A stretch of DNA of 64,000 nt. Origin: Prado023 sp963700475. GTDB taxonomy: Bacteria; Actinomycetota; Actinomycetes; S36-B12; CAIYMF01. Made by a program: the position numbers and the translations under genes. Of this stretch, positions 46,583 to 54,944 are shown in pieces. Below the pieces are notes generated by a model, which saw only the letters and a list, made by a program, of their open reading frames with translations, was not told the DNA's origin and searched no databases. Location of the stretch: positions 32,119 to 96,118 of the forward strand of contig CAVOXR010000004.1 of assembly GCA_963700475.1 (NCBI GenBank), read 5' to 3'. Position 1 is the stretch's first letter. Each line of letters starts with the position of its first letter.

Positions 46583-47656
46583 TCATGCCGACACCTCGAT
46601 CGCGTCGTAGGCCGCGCGCAACTCGGGATCGATCTCCGCGAGCTGCTCCGCCAGCTTGACCATCACCAGGCACTGCTTCAGGGAGGCGTCGTCCTCCATC
46701 TTGCCGTCGAGCATCACCGCGCCCGTCCCGTCGCCCATCGCCTCGACCACGCGCCGCGCGTGCTTGATGTCGGCCACGCTCGGGGCGAACACGCGGTTGG
46801 CGATCGCGATCTGCTTGGGGTGCAGGGTCCAGGTCCCGACGCAGCCGAGCAGGAAGGCGTTGCGGAACTGGTCCTCGCACGCGACCACGTCGGTGATGTC
46901 GCCGAACGGCCCGTAGTACGGGTAGATCCCGTGCGTCGCGCACGCATCGACCATGCGGGCGATCGTGTAGTGCCAGAGGTCCTGCTGGAAGATCGCGCGC
47001 GGACCCTCGATGTCACCATCGACGGCGTCAGCCCGGACCAGGTAGCCGGGGTGTCCGCCGCCGACGCGCGTGGTCTTCATCCGCCGGTCCGCGGCCAGGT
47101 CGGCCGGGCCCAGCGACAGGCCCTGCATGCGCGGGCTGGCCCCACAGATCTCCTCGACGCTGGCCACGCCGCGCGCTGTCTCGAGGATCGCGTGGATCAG
47201 GATCGGGCGGGTCAGGCCGGCCTTCGCCTCGAGCTGGGCGAGCAGCCGGTCGACGTAGTGGATGTCCTCAGCGCCCTGCACCTTCGGCACCATGATCACG
47301 TCGAGCTTGTGCCCGATCGCGGGTACGAGGCGGGTCAGGTCGTCGAGCACCCAGGGGCTGTCCAGGGAGTTGATCCGCGTCCACAGCTGGGTGGGGCCGA
47401 AGTCGGTCTCCTGCGCGATGCGCACCAGGCCCTCGCGGGCGTCGACCTTCTTGTCGGCCTTGACGGCGTCCTCGAGGTTGCCCAGCAGGACGTCGACGGT
47501 GCCGACCATCGCCGGCACCTTGGCGGCCATCTTCTCGTTGCTCGGGTCGAAGAAGTGGATGGCGCGCGAGGGGCGCGCCGGGATCTCGGTCAGCGGCGTC
47601 GGTGCGCCTACGGCCAGCGGTCGGAAGAAGTCCCTGGGGCTCTTGGTTGTGGGCAT
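46583..47656 (-). CDS. Malyl-CoA/beta-methylmalyl-CoA lyase-like protein
   Basis: 357 residues, larger member of the same TIM-barrel family. Conserved blocks: RPSRAIHFFDPSNEKMAAKVP, VLLGNLEDAVKADKKVDAREG, LWTRINSLDSPW, VIMVPKVQGAEDIHYVDRLL, ILETARGVASVEEICGASP and LGCVGTWTLHPKQIAIANRVF. This long form matches Mcl1-type lyases that split malyl-CoA or methylmalyl-CoA to glyoxylate plus acetyl- or propionyl-CoA. ATG 47656 is 6 nt after TAACGT, probably leaderless. The shorter lyase follows 76 nt downstream on the same strand. Confidence 0.82.
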   Translation of the reverse strand: MPTTKSPRDFFRPLAVGAPTPLTEIPARPSRAIHFFDPSNEKMAAKVPAMVGTVDVLLGNLEDAVKADKKVDAREGLVRIAQETDFGPTQLWTRINSLDSPWVLDDLTRLVPAIGHKLDVIMVPKVQGAEDIHYVDRLLAQLEAKAGLTRPILIHAILETARGVASVEEICGASPRMQGLSLGPADLAADRRMKTTRVGGGHPGYLVRADAVDGDIEGPRAIFQQDLWHYTIARMVDACATHGIYPYYGPFGDITDVVACEDQFRNAFLLGCVGTWTLHPKQIAIANRVFAPSVADIKHARRVVEAMGDGTGAVMLDGKMEDDASLKQCLVMVKLAEQLAEIDPELRAAYDAIEVSA

Positions 47657-47796
47657 ACTCGGACGTTAGCAAGCGCCGATGGGACGGCGTTTCCGGGGTG
47701 GTCGGTGGGGGTGTGCGGGGACGGCGATGCCGGGCTGCGGCAGCGGCCGAAGGCCAGATGTCGGACGGCGAGGCGAGTGGGGTGGCGCCTGGAGAG

Positions 47797-47915
47797 CCTT
47801 GCGCCAGTTCCGGTGGTTCCCGGGGCCGCCGAGCTCCGTCATCGGCAACCTCGCACTCGTTGCGGTGCCAAGAGCTGTCGTTATGTCAGGCCTAGCCACC
47901 GGAACTGGTGCGAGG
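47797..47915. repeat. Palindromic repeat family B, locus 2 (three arms)
   Basis: Arms: 47797-47816 CCTTGCGCCAGTTCCGGTGG (forward), about 47849-47869 CCTCGCACTCGTTGCGGTG (forward variant) and 47896-47915 CCACCGGAACTGGTGCGAGG (reverse). They occupy the 456-nt gap 47657-48112, downstream of the CDF gene and upstream of the malyl-CoA-lyase gene. No gene is seen in the rest of the gap. Confidence 0.78.
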
Positions 47916-48112
47916 CTGGAACGGTGGCTGTATGAGGCGGCCGAACCCCCGTCGGATTCACCGCTTCTGATGCGCGGTTCGGGTCACCCCGGCGCAGCCA
48001 CTCGACGGGCACGGTTGTCGCGGCGCTGTGTGGCGCCTGCCCCCGCGTGCGTGTGCGGAGATCCTCCCAAGGGGGCTGGTCCGCAAGCGTTGGGCTGCCC
48101 TGGGTGGTGGGC

Positions 48113-49054
48113 TCAGGCGTCGTTCCAGAGGTCCTCGTCGGGGATCGTGACCCCGCCGGGGGGTTGGTCGTCCCACGCCCGTGGGTCCTCGATGGGCTCC
48201 AGGTGGGTGGCGATGACGGTGTCGGGCAGGACGTGGCGGATGTCCTGCTCGACCGCCTCGAGGAGGTCATGCCCCTGAGCGACGCTCCACGCGCCCGGGA
48301 CCAGCACGTGCATGGAGACGAACCGCTGGCGCCCGGACTCCCGGGTCTGCAGCGCGTGGAACCGCACCGTCTCGGTCTGGTGGCGCTGCAGCACCTCGAC
48401 GATCAGCGAGTTCTCCTCCTCGGGCAGGGCGGCGTCGAGCAGGCCCATCGCGGAGCTGCCGATGAGCTTCAGGCCGGCGAACACGATGTTCAGCGCCACG
48501 GCCATCGCGATCAGCGGGTCGAGGCGCAGCCAGCCGGTCCAGCCGACCAGCAGCACGGCGATGATGACCCCGCCGGAGGTCCACACGTCGGTCATGAGGT
48601 GCTTGGAGTCCGCCTGCAGCACGATCGAGCGGTGCTTGAGCCCGGCGCGCATGAGGATGCCGGCGACGACGAAGTTCAGGACCGTGGCGATGCCCGAGAT
48701 GAACAGGCCGATCCCGAGGTCCTCCAACGGCTGGGGGTTGAGGAACCGGGGGATGGCCGTGAACATGATCAGCCCCGCGGCGATCAGGATCATCAGGCCC
48801 TCGAACAGGGCCGAGAAGTACTCCGCCTTGCTCAGGCCGAAGTGGTGCCGCTCGTCACCGGGCCGGGCGGCGGCCTTCAGTGCCACCAGGGCGACCACGG
48901 CCGCCACGATGTTGACCGTCGACTCGAGCGCATCGGAGAGCAGGCCGACCGAGTCGGTGAGGAAGTAGGCGTAGAGCTTGAGGCCGAACACCACGATCCC
49001 GGTGCCGATCGACAACCACGCGAACCGGGAGAGATCCTCCTGACCATCATGCAC
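48113..49054 (-). CDS. Cation diffusion facilitator transporter
   Basis: 313 residues. Exports divalent metals (Zn, Fe, Co, Mn or Ni) using proton antiport. Six membrane helices; SDALESTVNIVAAVVALVAL holds the helix II Asp motif, HHFGLSKAEYFSALFEG lies in the second block, and QADSKHLMTDVWTSGGVIIA has the conserved helix V H-x3-D (HLMTD) site. A C-terminal cytoplasmic domain (VSMHVLVPGAWSVAQGHDLLEAVEQDI) follows, ending in an acidic tail. Metal specificity is unknown. Divergent from the acyl-CoA dehydrogenase gene. Confidence 0.9.
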   Translation of the reverse strand: MHDGQEDLSRFAWLSIGTGIVVFGLKLYAYFLTDSVGLLSDALESTVNIVAAVVALVALKAAARPGDERHHFGLSKAEYFSALFEGLMILIAAGLIMFTAIPRFLNPQPLEDLGIGLFISGIATVLNFVVAGILMRAGLKHRSIVLQADSKHLMTDVWTSGGVIIAVLLVGWTGWLRLDPLIAMAVALNIVFAGLKLIGSSAMGLLDAALPEEENSLIVEVLQRHQTETVRFHALQTRESGRQRFVSMHVLVPGAWSVAQGHDLLEAVEQDIRHVLPDTVIATHLEPIEDPRAWDDQPPGGVTIPDEDLWNDA

Positions 49055-49217
49055 GGGACCATCCTGTCACTGCGGTTGGGGCGGGTTCGTGGTGACACGG
49101 GCGCTTCAGTGACGGGCGCGGCCGGGTCCAGCGGCGGCACATGGCCCCGGCGTGCAGATCGCCGATGGCGCGGGGGATACTGGCCAGTAACAAACGCAGA
49201 CCGAACGAGGAGGAACC

Positions 49218-50423
49218 ATGCCACGCCTGGCGCAGACTGAGGGCCTGACCGAGGTGCAGGAGGAGATCCTCGCCGCGGTGCGGGAGTTCGTGAACAACGA
49301 GATCATCCCGGTCGCCCAGGACCTGGAGCACGCCGACGAGTACCCGACCGCGATCGTCGAGGGCATGAAGGAGATGGGGATCTTCGGCCTGATGATCCCC
49401 GAGGAGTACGGCGGCCTCGGCGAGTCGCTGCTGACCTACGCCCTGTGCGTCGAGGAGATCGCGCGCGGCTGGATGAGCGTCAGCGGCATCGTGAACACGC
49501 ACTTCATCGTCGCGTACATGCTCATGCAGCACGGCACCGACGAGCAGAAGGCGAAGTACCTGCCGCGGATGGCCACGGGCGAGGTGCGTGGCGCGTTCTC
49601 GATGTCCGAGCCGCACTGCGGGTCCGACGTGGCGGCGATCACGTCCAAGGGCGTGCCGAACGCCGACGGCGGCTACACGCTCACCGGCCAGAAGATGTGG
49701 CTGACCAACGGCGGCTCGTCCACGCTCGTGGCGGTCCTGGTCCGCACCGACGCCGACGTCCCCGAGGGCGCGAGCGTCTACAAGAAGATGTCGACGTTCC
49801 TCATCGAGAAGCCCGCGGGCTTCGGCGAGGTGCTCCCGGGCCTGACCATCCCGGGCAAGATCAACAAGATGGGCTACAAGGGCGTCGACACCACCGAGCT
49901 GATCATGGACGAGTTCCAGCTCGGCGCGGACGACCTCCTCGGCGGGGTCCCCGGCAAGGGCTTCTACCAGATGATGGACGGCGTCGAGGTGGGCCGCGTG
50001 AACGTGGCCGCGCGTGCGTGCGGGCTGTCAGTCCGGGCGTTCGAGCTCGGCGTCGAGTACGCCCAGCAGCGCCACACGTTCGGCAAGGCGATCGCGGAGC
50101 ACCAGGCCGTGTCGTTCCGCCTGGCCGACATGGCCGTCAAGGTCGAGGCCGCCCACCAGATGATGGTCCGCGCCGCCCGCAAGAAGGACTCCGGCGAGCG
50201 CAACGACCTCGAGGCGGGCATGGCCAAGTACCTGGCCAGCGAGTACTGCAAGGAGGTCGTCGAGGACTCGTTCCGGATCCACGGCGGCTACGGATACGCC
50301 AAGGAGTACGAGATCGAGCGGCTCTACCGCGAGGCTCCGATGCTGCTGATCGGCGAGGGCACTGCCGACATCCAGCGGATGATCATCGCCCGCCGACTGC
50401 TCGAGGACTACAAGCTGCGCTGA
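49218..50423 (+). CDS. Acyl-CoA dehydrogenase
   Basis: 401 residues, FAD-dependent oxidation of acyl-CoA to enoyl-CoA, electrons to ETF. Blocks: MGIFGLMIPEEYGGLGES, GAFSMSEPHCGSDVAAI, TLTGQKMWLTNG, RAFELGVEYAQQRHTFGKAI, and a C-terminal RLYREAPMLLIGEGTADIQR with the usual catalytic-base position (GEGT). GAGGAGGA precedes ATG 49218. The Asn-rich variation within family groups does not reveal the chain length. It may connect to the CoA-ester lyases 2-3 kb away. Confidence 0.92.
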   Translation: MPRLAQTEGLTEVQEEILAAVREFVNNEIIPVAQDLEHADEYPTAIVEGMKEMGIFGLMIPEEYGGLGESLLTYALCVEEIARGWMSVSGIVNTHFIVAYMLMQHGTDEQKAKYLPRMATGEVRGAFSMSEPHCGSDVAAITSKGVPNADGGYTLTGQKMWLTNGGSSTLVAVLVRTDADVPEGASVYKKMSTFLIEKPAGFGEVLPGLTIPGKINKMGYKGVDTTELIMDEFQLGADDLLGGVPGKGFYQMMDGVEVGRVNVAARACGLSVRAFELGVEYAQQRHTFGKAIAEHQAVSFRLADMAVKVEAAHQMMVRAARKKDSGERNDLEAGMAKYLASEYCKEVVEDSFRIHGGYGYAKEYEIERLYREAPMLLIGEGTADIQRMIIARRLLEDYKLR

Positions 50424-50470
50424 CCGATCTGGCGACGGTGTCGGCGCCGCGAACTCGGCGCCCTCGAACT

Positions 50471-50503
50471 CGGTGCCCGCTGGGCGATCCCCGGCGGGCA
50501 CCG
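50471..50503 (+). terminator. Hairpin after acyl-CoA dehydrogenase
   Basis: 10-bp perfect stem 50471-50480/50494-50503 (CGGTGCCCGC / GCGGGCACCG) with a 13-nt loop, followed by TCATTCTCT. A second wider inverted repeat, 12-bp arms at 50545-50556 and 50591-50602 (TCCCGGCACCTG / CAGGTGCCGGGA), lies between it and the next gene. The 301-nt gap 50424-50724 has no gene. Confidence 0.75.
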
Positions 50504-50724
50504 TCATTCTCTGGCGGTGCAGGCTCCGGCCGCGGTCCGATGGATCCCGGCACCTGCCGCTTCGAGGACAGGCCCCATGGGCTCTCCCGTCAGGTGCCGG
50601 GAACCACCGACGTGCGTCCTGCGGCGGGCACTCCCGCGGCGAACATCCCGCGCAACGATCGGGTTCGTGGTGCATCATTCCCCGGGGCAGCACCGGGTGC
50701 TGCCGTGATGGAGGGGATGCTCGG

Positions 50725-51825
50725 ATGACGCTGGTGTACGACGTGATCCACGGGGATGAGGCCGTCACGCTCGACGAGGCGCTGACGACCCAGGCGGAGA
50801 GTTGCCTCGAGCTGGGGTCGCCGTTGTCGCACGACGTCCTGATCGCACTGCGCGAGGCGAGCGCCCCGGGCGGTCAGCTTGCGAGCATGATGGCTGATCA
50901 GCAGTCCGTGCGCGGCGGTGACCTGATCGGGCTGCGCCTGCTGGCGGCCGCACATCGGCTCGTGCTCTCCCGCCAGGCGCCGGGGCTGGCCATCTACTAC
51001 CCGACGGTCGGCGGGACTGCGCCGAAGGATGATGCCGCGCGCGAGGCCATGGGCGCCGCCGTGATCGCCGCATTCCTGGCCCATCCCGACGTGGTCAGCC
51101 GGTCGCTGGCTCACATCCCGCAGACCAACGAGACTGGCCGCGCGCAGCCGCTGCGTGGGGCCCTGGCGCGGGTGTCTGCCGCCCACGGCCAACCCATCCG
51201 CCTGCACGAGCTCGCGGCGTCGGCCGGGCTGAACCTGCGCGCCGACGCGATGCCCTGGGCGCACGTACCGATGCCCACGCCAGTGACGATCGCCGAGCGC
51301 GCGGGCTGCGACCTGCGCCCGCTGGACGTGGACAAGGCCGAGGACCGCCTCACCCTCGCCGCGTACGTGTGGGGCGATGACCTGCCGCGCTTCGAGCGGC
51401 TGCGCTCGGCGTTCACGCTCGCCCACAGGATCCCGGCGACGGTCCGACCGATGAGCGCCGGGGACTACCTCGCCATGCTGACACACGCCGACCAGGTCCC
51501 GGGGCAGACATTGGTGATCTGGCACTCGGCGACGTGGTTCTACCTCGATCGCTCGGCGCGGGTCGAGATCCGCTCGGGGATCCGCAAGCTCGCCAACCGC
51601 GCGACCCCCTCGACCCCGGTCGTCCATGTGTCGTGGGAGTGGAAGCGTGATTCCCCGGACCCGGCCATGTCCTACGCGCTCGTCGGCCGATCGTGGCCGG
51701 CCTCGGGGGCGTGGGCGCCGTGGCGTCCGGGCACTGCCGTTCAGCTGGGCTCCGGATCAGCCCACGGGATGCCGATGCGCTGGACCGAGCCCAAGCCCCT
51801 GCCCAGCGACCCGCTGGAGTTCTGA
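50725..51825 (+). CDS. DUF2332 family protein
   Basis: 366 residues, matching actinobacterial and other DUF2332 proteins of unknown function. The N-terminal helices read QAESCLELGSPLSHDVLIAL and GDLIGLRLLAAAHRLVLSR. The middle has LHELAASAGLNLRADAM, the GCDLRPLDVDKAEDRLTLAAYVWGDD block, and near the C terminus LVIWHSATWFYL and VHVSWEWKRD. The fold resembles a SAM-methyltransferase-like arrangement in my reading, but no classical SAM motif is clear. GGAGGGG precedes ATG 50725. It converges on the HATPase gene with a 24-nt gap. Confidence 0.82.
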   Translation: MTLVYDVIHGDEAVTLDEALTTQAESCLELGSPLSHDVLIALREASAPGGQLASMMADQQSVRGGDLIGLRLLAAAHRLVLSRQAPGLAIYYPTVGGTAPKDDAAREAMGAAVIAAFLAHPDVVSRSLAHIPQTNETGRAQPLRGALARVSAAHGQPIRLHELAASAGLNLRADAMPWAHVPMPTPVTIAERAGCDLRPLDVDKAEDRLTLAAYVWGDDLPRFERLRSAFTLAHRIPATVRPMSAGDYLAMLTHADQVPGQTLVIWHSATWFYLDRSARVEIRSGIRKLANRATPSTPVVHVSWEWKRDSPDPAMSYALVGRSWPASGAWAPWRPGTAVQLGSGSAHGMPMRWTEPKPLPSDPLEF

Positions 51826-51849
51826 GCGGCTCGAGGCGGGGAGTGCGGG

Positions 51850-52242
51850 CTACTTGCGGGGGGCTGCGCCTGTCGGCATCGGCAGGTCCAGCCAGACGAC
51901 CTTGACGTGGCCTCGCGCGCGCCATCCCCAGCGCGCCGACAGCTTGTCGATGATCTCCATGCCGCGGCCGCCCTCGTCCTCGGCGTCCGCCGGGCGTGGC
52001 TCCGGGGCGCGATCCACCGATGAGTCCCCGACCTCCAGGCGCAGGAAGCCGTCGCGGACGTAGGCGCGCACGTCGATGGGGCCCGACGCGTGGCGCACTG
52101 CGTTGGTCACGAGCTCGGAGGCGAGCAGCTGGGCGTCCTCGGTGAGCTGCGAGAGCTGGGCCTTGGACAGGAACCGCTCGATGGCGATCCGGGCCTCCCG
52201 GGGGGCCATCAACGTGTTCGGGAGGATCTCGTGCAAGGCCAT
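51850..52242 (-). CDS. ATP-binding protein, HATPase_c_2 (anti-sigma regulatory factor type)
   Basis: 130 residues, GHKL-type kinase domain as in RsbW/SpoIIAB-like actinobacterial proteins. N box: LASELVTNAVRHASGPIDV. G1 region: GRGMEIIDKLSARWGWRARG. It begins LMAPREARIAIERFLS, typical of stand-alone regulators. A partner sigma or anti-sigma-antagonist gene is not adjacent, so the target is unknown. ATG 52242 is preceded by TATGCA and a 6-nt gap, possibly leaderless. The 253-nt gap upstream (52243-52495) is GC-rich with short repeats CGGTCGCCGCGCGG and GGCGGCGAGCC but no gene. Confidence 0.85.
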   Translation of the reverse strand: MALHEILPNTLMAPREARIAIERFLSKAQLSQLTEDAQLLASELVTNAVRHASGPIDVRAYVRDGFLRLEVGDSSVDRAPEPRPADAEDEGGRGMEIIDKLSARWGWRARGHVKVVWLDLPMPTGAAPRK

Positions 52243-52495
52243 GTCGGGTGCATACCCATATGTCGATGGATCCACACCGGTGAATCGGCGGTATTTCCGG
52301 CGAGTTCGCGGGTTGTTCGCCTGGAGCGGCGGGAAGCAGTCGACCGTGGGAACGGGATCGACCAGCGGATGGTCGGAAGCGTGCACTCGCGTGCCCCGGT
52401 CGCCGCGCGGCGGCTCGCCCGCTCGCGATCGGCCGGCGCGGCGGCGAGCCGTGCACTCCGCGGTCGCCGCGCGGTCGGCGCCCAGGCGGCGAGCC

Positions 52496-53422
52496 CTACT
52501 CCGCTGTCGCCCGCTCGCGGGGAGCCTCCGCGGCGCTTCCGAAGATGTCGTTGAGTGCGGTGGCGGTGAGCTGCGGGTCCTCGGTGGCGGGGTTGTGCCC
52601 GAGCCCGGGCAGCGTGTGCCACGGGACACGCAGGCGTTCGGCCATGTCCTCCTGGACGGCCGGCGACCAGGCGTCGTCGATCTCGCCGGTGACCACCGCC
52701 GCGGGCAGCATCGAGGCGTCGAGCGCGGCGGCGACCTGATCGGTGAGGTCGGGGGCGGTCATCAGGATCTCGGCGCAGTCCGAGAGGGCGGCGGGGTCGT
52801 TGGTGATGAAGCGCCGGGCGCAGAAGTCCGCGACCTCCTGGCTGGGCGGGTCCCAGCCGCCGGCGCGATCCATCTGCTCCTTGGCGGCCCAGACGGCCTC
52901 GATCGGGGCGCTGGCCAGGGCGGCCTCGAGCTGGAGCAGGGCGGTGTGCCCGTGCGCGGGGATCGAGGCGGGGCCGCTGCTCATGGCGGTCCACGAGGCC
53001 AGCCGTTCCGGGTCGGACAGGACGAGCTCGCGGGTCACCAGGCCACCCATCGAGTGCCCGACGAGGTGCACCGGACGGCCGGGCGCGAACCACTCGGCGA
53101 CCGCCGCCACCGCGTCCGCCAGGGTCCGGGCCGTGTGGCTGCCGCGCGGCCCGAGCGCCGGGGCGCCGCCCTGCCCGGGCAGGTCCATCGCCGCGACTCG
53201 CCAGCCGAAGGCGGCCAGCGGCTCGAGGATGGCGATGAAGTCCTCCTTCGATCCGGTGAACCCGGGGACGAGCACGACGTCGCCGCGCGCCGGGGCGGAA
53301 GTCCCATCCGCCCCATCCGTCACATCCGTCGCTGTCTCGGCCACGAGGACGGGTAGGGGCGAGTCCGGGGGCTCGAAAAGTCCGACGCCATCGGGCATGT
53401 TGATGAAGGGCGGTGTGCTCAT
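52496..53422 (-). CDS. Alpha/beta hydrolase
   Basis: 308 residues. Oxyanion-hole and first-strand region DVVLVPGFTGSKEDF, AAMDLPGQGGAP, the nucleophile elbow LVGHSMGGLVTREL (Ser), and the late GLGHNPATEDPQ with the catalytic His. The acid is probably Asp in TGEIDDAWSP. The substrate is unknown. ATG 53422 is 7 nt after TATTGT, probably leaderless. Divergent from the ParA-like gene with 45 nt between starts. Confidence 0.88.
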   Translation of the reverse strand: MSTPPFINMPDGVGLFEPPDSPLPVLVAETATDVTDGADGTSAPARGDVVLVPGFTGSKEDFIAILEPLAAFGWRVAAMDLPGQGGAPALGPRGSHTARTLADAVAAVAEWFAPGRPVHLVGHSMGGLVTRELVLSDPERLASWTAMSSGPASIPAHGHTALLQLEAALASAPIEAVWAAKEQMDRAGGWDPPSQEVADFCARRFITNDPAALSDCAEILMTAPDLTDQVAAALDASMLPAAVVTGEIDDAWSPAVQEDMAERLRVPWHTLPGLGHNPATEDPQLTATALNDIFGSAAEAPRERATAE

Positions 53423-53467
53423 GCTGTGCACAATAGGGGGAAGTTGCCGACGAAGCAGGGGCCGGGT

Positions 53468-54262
53468 ATGACACGAATCATCGCCATCGCCAACCAGAAG
53501 GGTGGCGTGGCCAAGACCACGACCGTCGCCTCGATCGGCGCGGCGCTCGCCGAGATGGGCCAGCGGGTGCTGGTGGTCGACCTCGACCCGCAGGCCTGCC
53601 TCACGTTCTCCCTCGGCCTGGACCCCGAGACCCTCGAGTTCTCCATGCACGACGTCCTGCTCGGGCGGATCAGCGCCTCGATGGCCGTGATCAAGACCGA
53701 CGAGGACATGCACCTGCTGCCCGCGTCGATCGACCTGGCCGGCACGGAGGCGCAGCTGCTGACGCGCACGGGGCGCGAGTTCTCGTTGCGCACGGCGCTG
53801 GACGACATCTCCGGCGAGTACGACACGATCCTGCTGGACTGCTCCCCGTCGCTGGGCGTGCTCACGATCAACGCGCTCACGGCGGCGAACGAGGTCCTGA
53901 TCCCGCTGCAGTGCGAGACGCTGTCGCACCGGGGCGTCGGTCAGCTGCTCGACACGATCGCCGACGTGCGGCGCATCACCAACCGCGACCTGGTCGTGCT
54001 CGGGGTGCTGCCCACCCTGTTCGACTCGCGCACCAACCACTCGCGCGCCGTGCTGGCCGACATCAACGACCGCTACGGCCTGGACATCCTCGGCCCGGCG
54101 ATCCCTCGATCGATCCGCTTCGCCGAGGCGCCCGCCGCCGGCCGGTCGGTGCTGTCGTCCGCGGGCCGGTTCCGCGGTGCGGAGGCCTACCGCCAGCTCG
54201 CGCGCGGACTCGTGGACGGGACCGCCGCCTCGGCCCCGACGGCCCTGATGGGAGCAAGCTGA
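53468..54262 (+). CDS. ParA/Soj-family ATPase
   Basis: 264 residues, deviant Walker-type partition ATPase. P-loop KGGVAKTT at residues 11-18, then LVVDLDPQACLTFSLGLD (Walker A' region) and TILLDCSPSLGVLTINAL (Walker B). The C-terminal region is PTLFDSRTNHSRAVL. No parB gene is adjacent; instead a small zinc-ribbon protein overlaps and a DEAD-box helicase converges. It is therefore probably not the chromosome-partition ParA but an actinobacterial paralogue. ATG 53468 is chosen because the protein then begins MTRIIAIANQKGG as in homologues; GTG 53426 would add 14 residues. Confidence 0.88.
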   Translation: MTRIIAIANQKGGVAKTTTVASIGAALAEMGQRVLVVDLDPQACLTFSLGLDPETLEFSMHDVLLGRISASMAVIKTDEDMHLLPASIDLAGTEAQLLTRTGREFSLRTALDDISGEYDTILLDCSPSLGVLTINALTAANEVLIPLQCETLSHRGVGQLLDTIADVRRITNRDLVVLGVLPTLFDSRTNHSRAVLADINDRYGLDILGPAIPRSIRFAEAPAAGRSVLSSAGRFRGAEAYRQLARGLVDGTAASAPTALMGAS

Positions 54263-54558
54263 TGAGCAACTCGACCTTCGACCGCGTCCGCACGCGGGCC
54301 GTCACCGAGCCGAGCGTGGCCGGGGTGGACGTCCAGGGCAAGTCCGCCCTGTTCAGCCGCGACACCGTGAACCCGTCGCTGGGGTCCGTGGTCATCACGT
54401 GCTCGGACTGCCACGTCGCGACCGTTGCGTCGTATGCCCGGGCACTCCAGTTGGCGCTGCCGAGCCTGCACCTGCTGGTCGTGCGCCGCGACTACCCGTC
54501 GTGGATGCGCTGCCCCGCGTGCGACGAGCGCCACTGGGTCAAGGTCCGCTTCCACTGA
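54262..54558 (+). CDS. Small zinc-ribbon-like protein
   Basis: 98 residues, two Cys pairs: VVITCSDCHVAT and SWMRCPACDERHW, enough for one zinc ribbon. Between them is a helix-rich part (YARALQLALPSLHLLVVRRDYP). Its ATG overlaps the ParA-like stop as TGATG, so the two are translationally coupled and likely work together. I do not recognise a named family. Family B repeats follow downstream. Confidence 0.72.
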   Translation: MSNSTFDRVRTRAVTEPSVAGVDVQGKSALFSRDTVNPSLGSVVITCSDCHVATVASYARALQLALPSLHLLVVRRDYPSWMRCPACDERHWVKVRFH

Positions 54559-54668
54559 GCTGGGCTGTCGCCCGGCGGGCGCGATCGCCGGGCGTTCACG
54601 CGGCGCGGTGGCGATACCTCGCGCACGTTTGTGTCGAAAGGACCCATGTGGCCCTGGCCGATGGGCAT

Positions 54669-54799
54669 CCTCGCGCCCGTTCCGGTCGTAAGGGGCTCCC
54701 TGCCAGGCGGTCTTGCGACCGGAACGGGCGCGAGGATGGCGCAACCGTGCGCTGTGAGGTGTGGCAATGCGCCCTCTTCCGGCCGGAACGGGCGCGAGG
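54669..54799. repeat. Palindromic repeat family B, locus 3
   Basis: Arms: 54669-54688 CCTCGCGCCCGTTCCGGTCG (forward), 54716-54735 CGACCGGAACGGGCGCGAGG (exact reverse complement) and 54780-54799 CGGCCGGAACGGGCGCGAGG (reverse variant). A weaker forward copy starts near 54617. They lie between the convergent zinc-ribbon and helicase genes (54559-54944), which contain no other gene that I can support. Confidence 0.82.
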
Positions 54800-54944
54800 T
54801 TCGGTCAACCGCCCCGGGACCGCGCGATGCCCGAGGCCAGTTGCGACGGCCGTGCTCGGGGCGCACCGGATCCACTCACACGTGGCTGATTCGCCGCCGG
54901 ATCCGCCCGCGGATGACTGTCTCGCGGCTCGATCCGCCCGCGGT

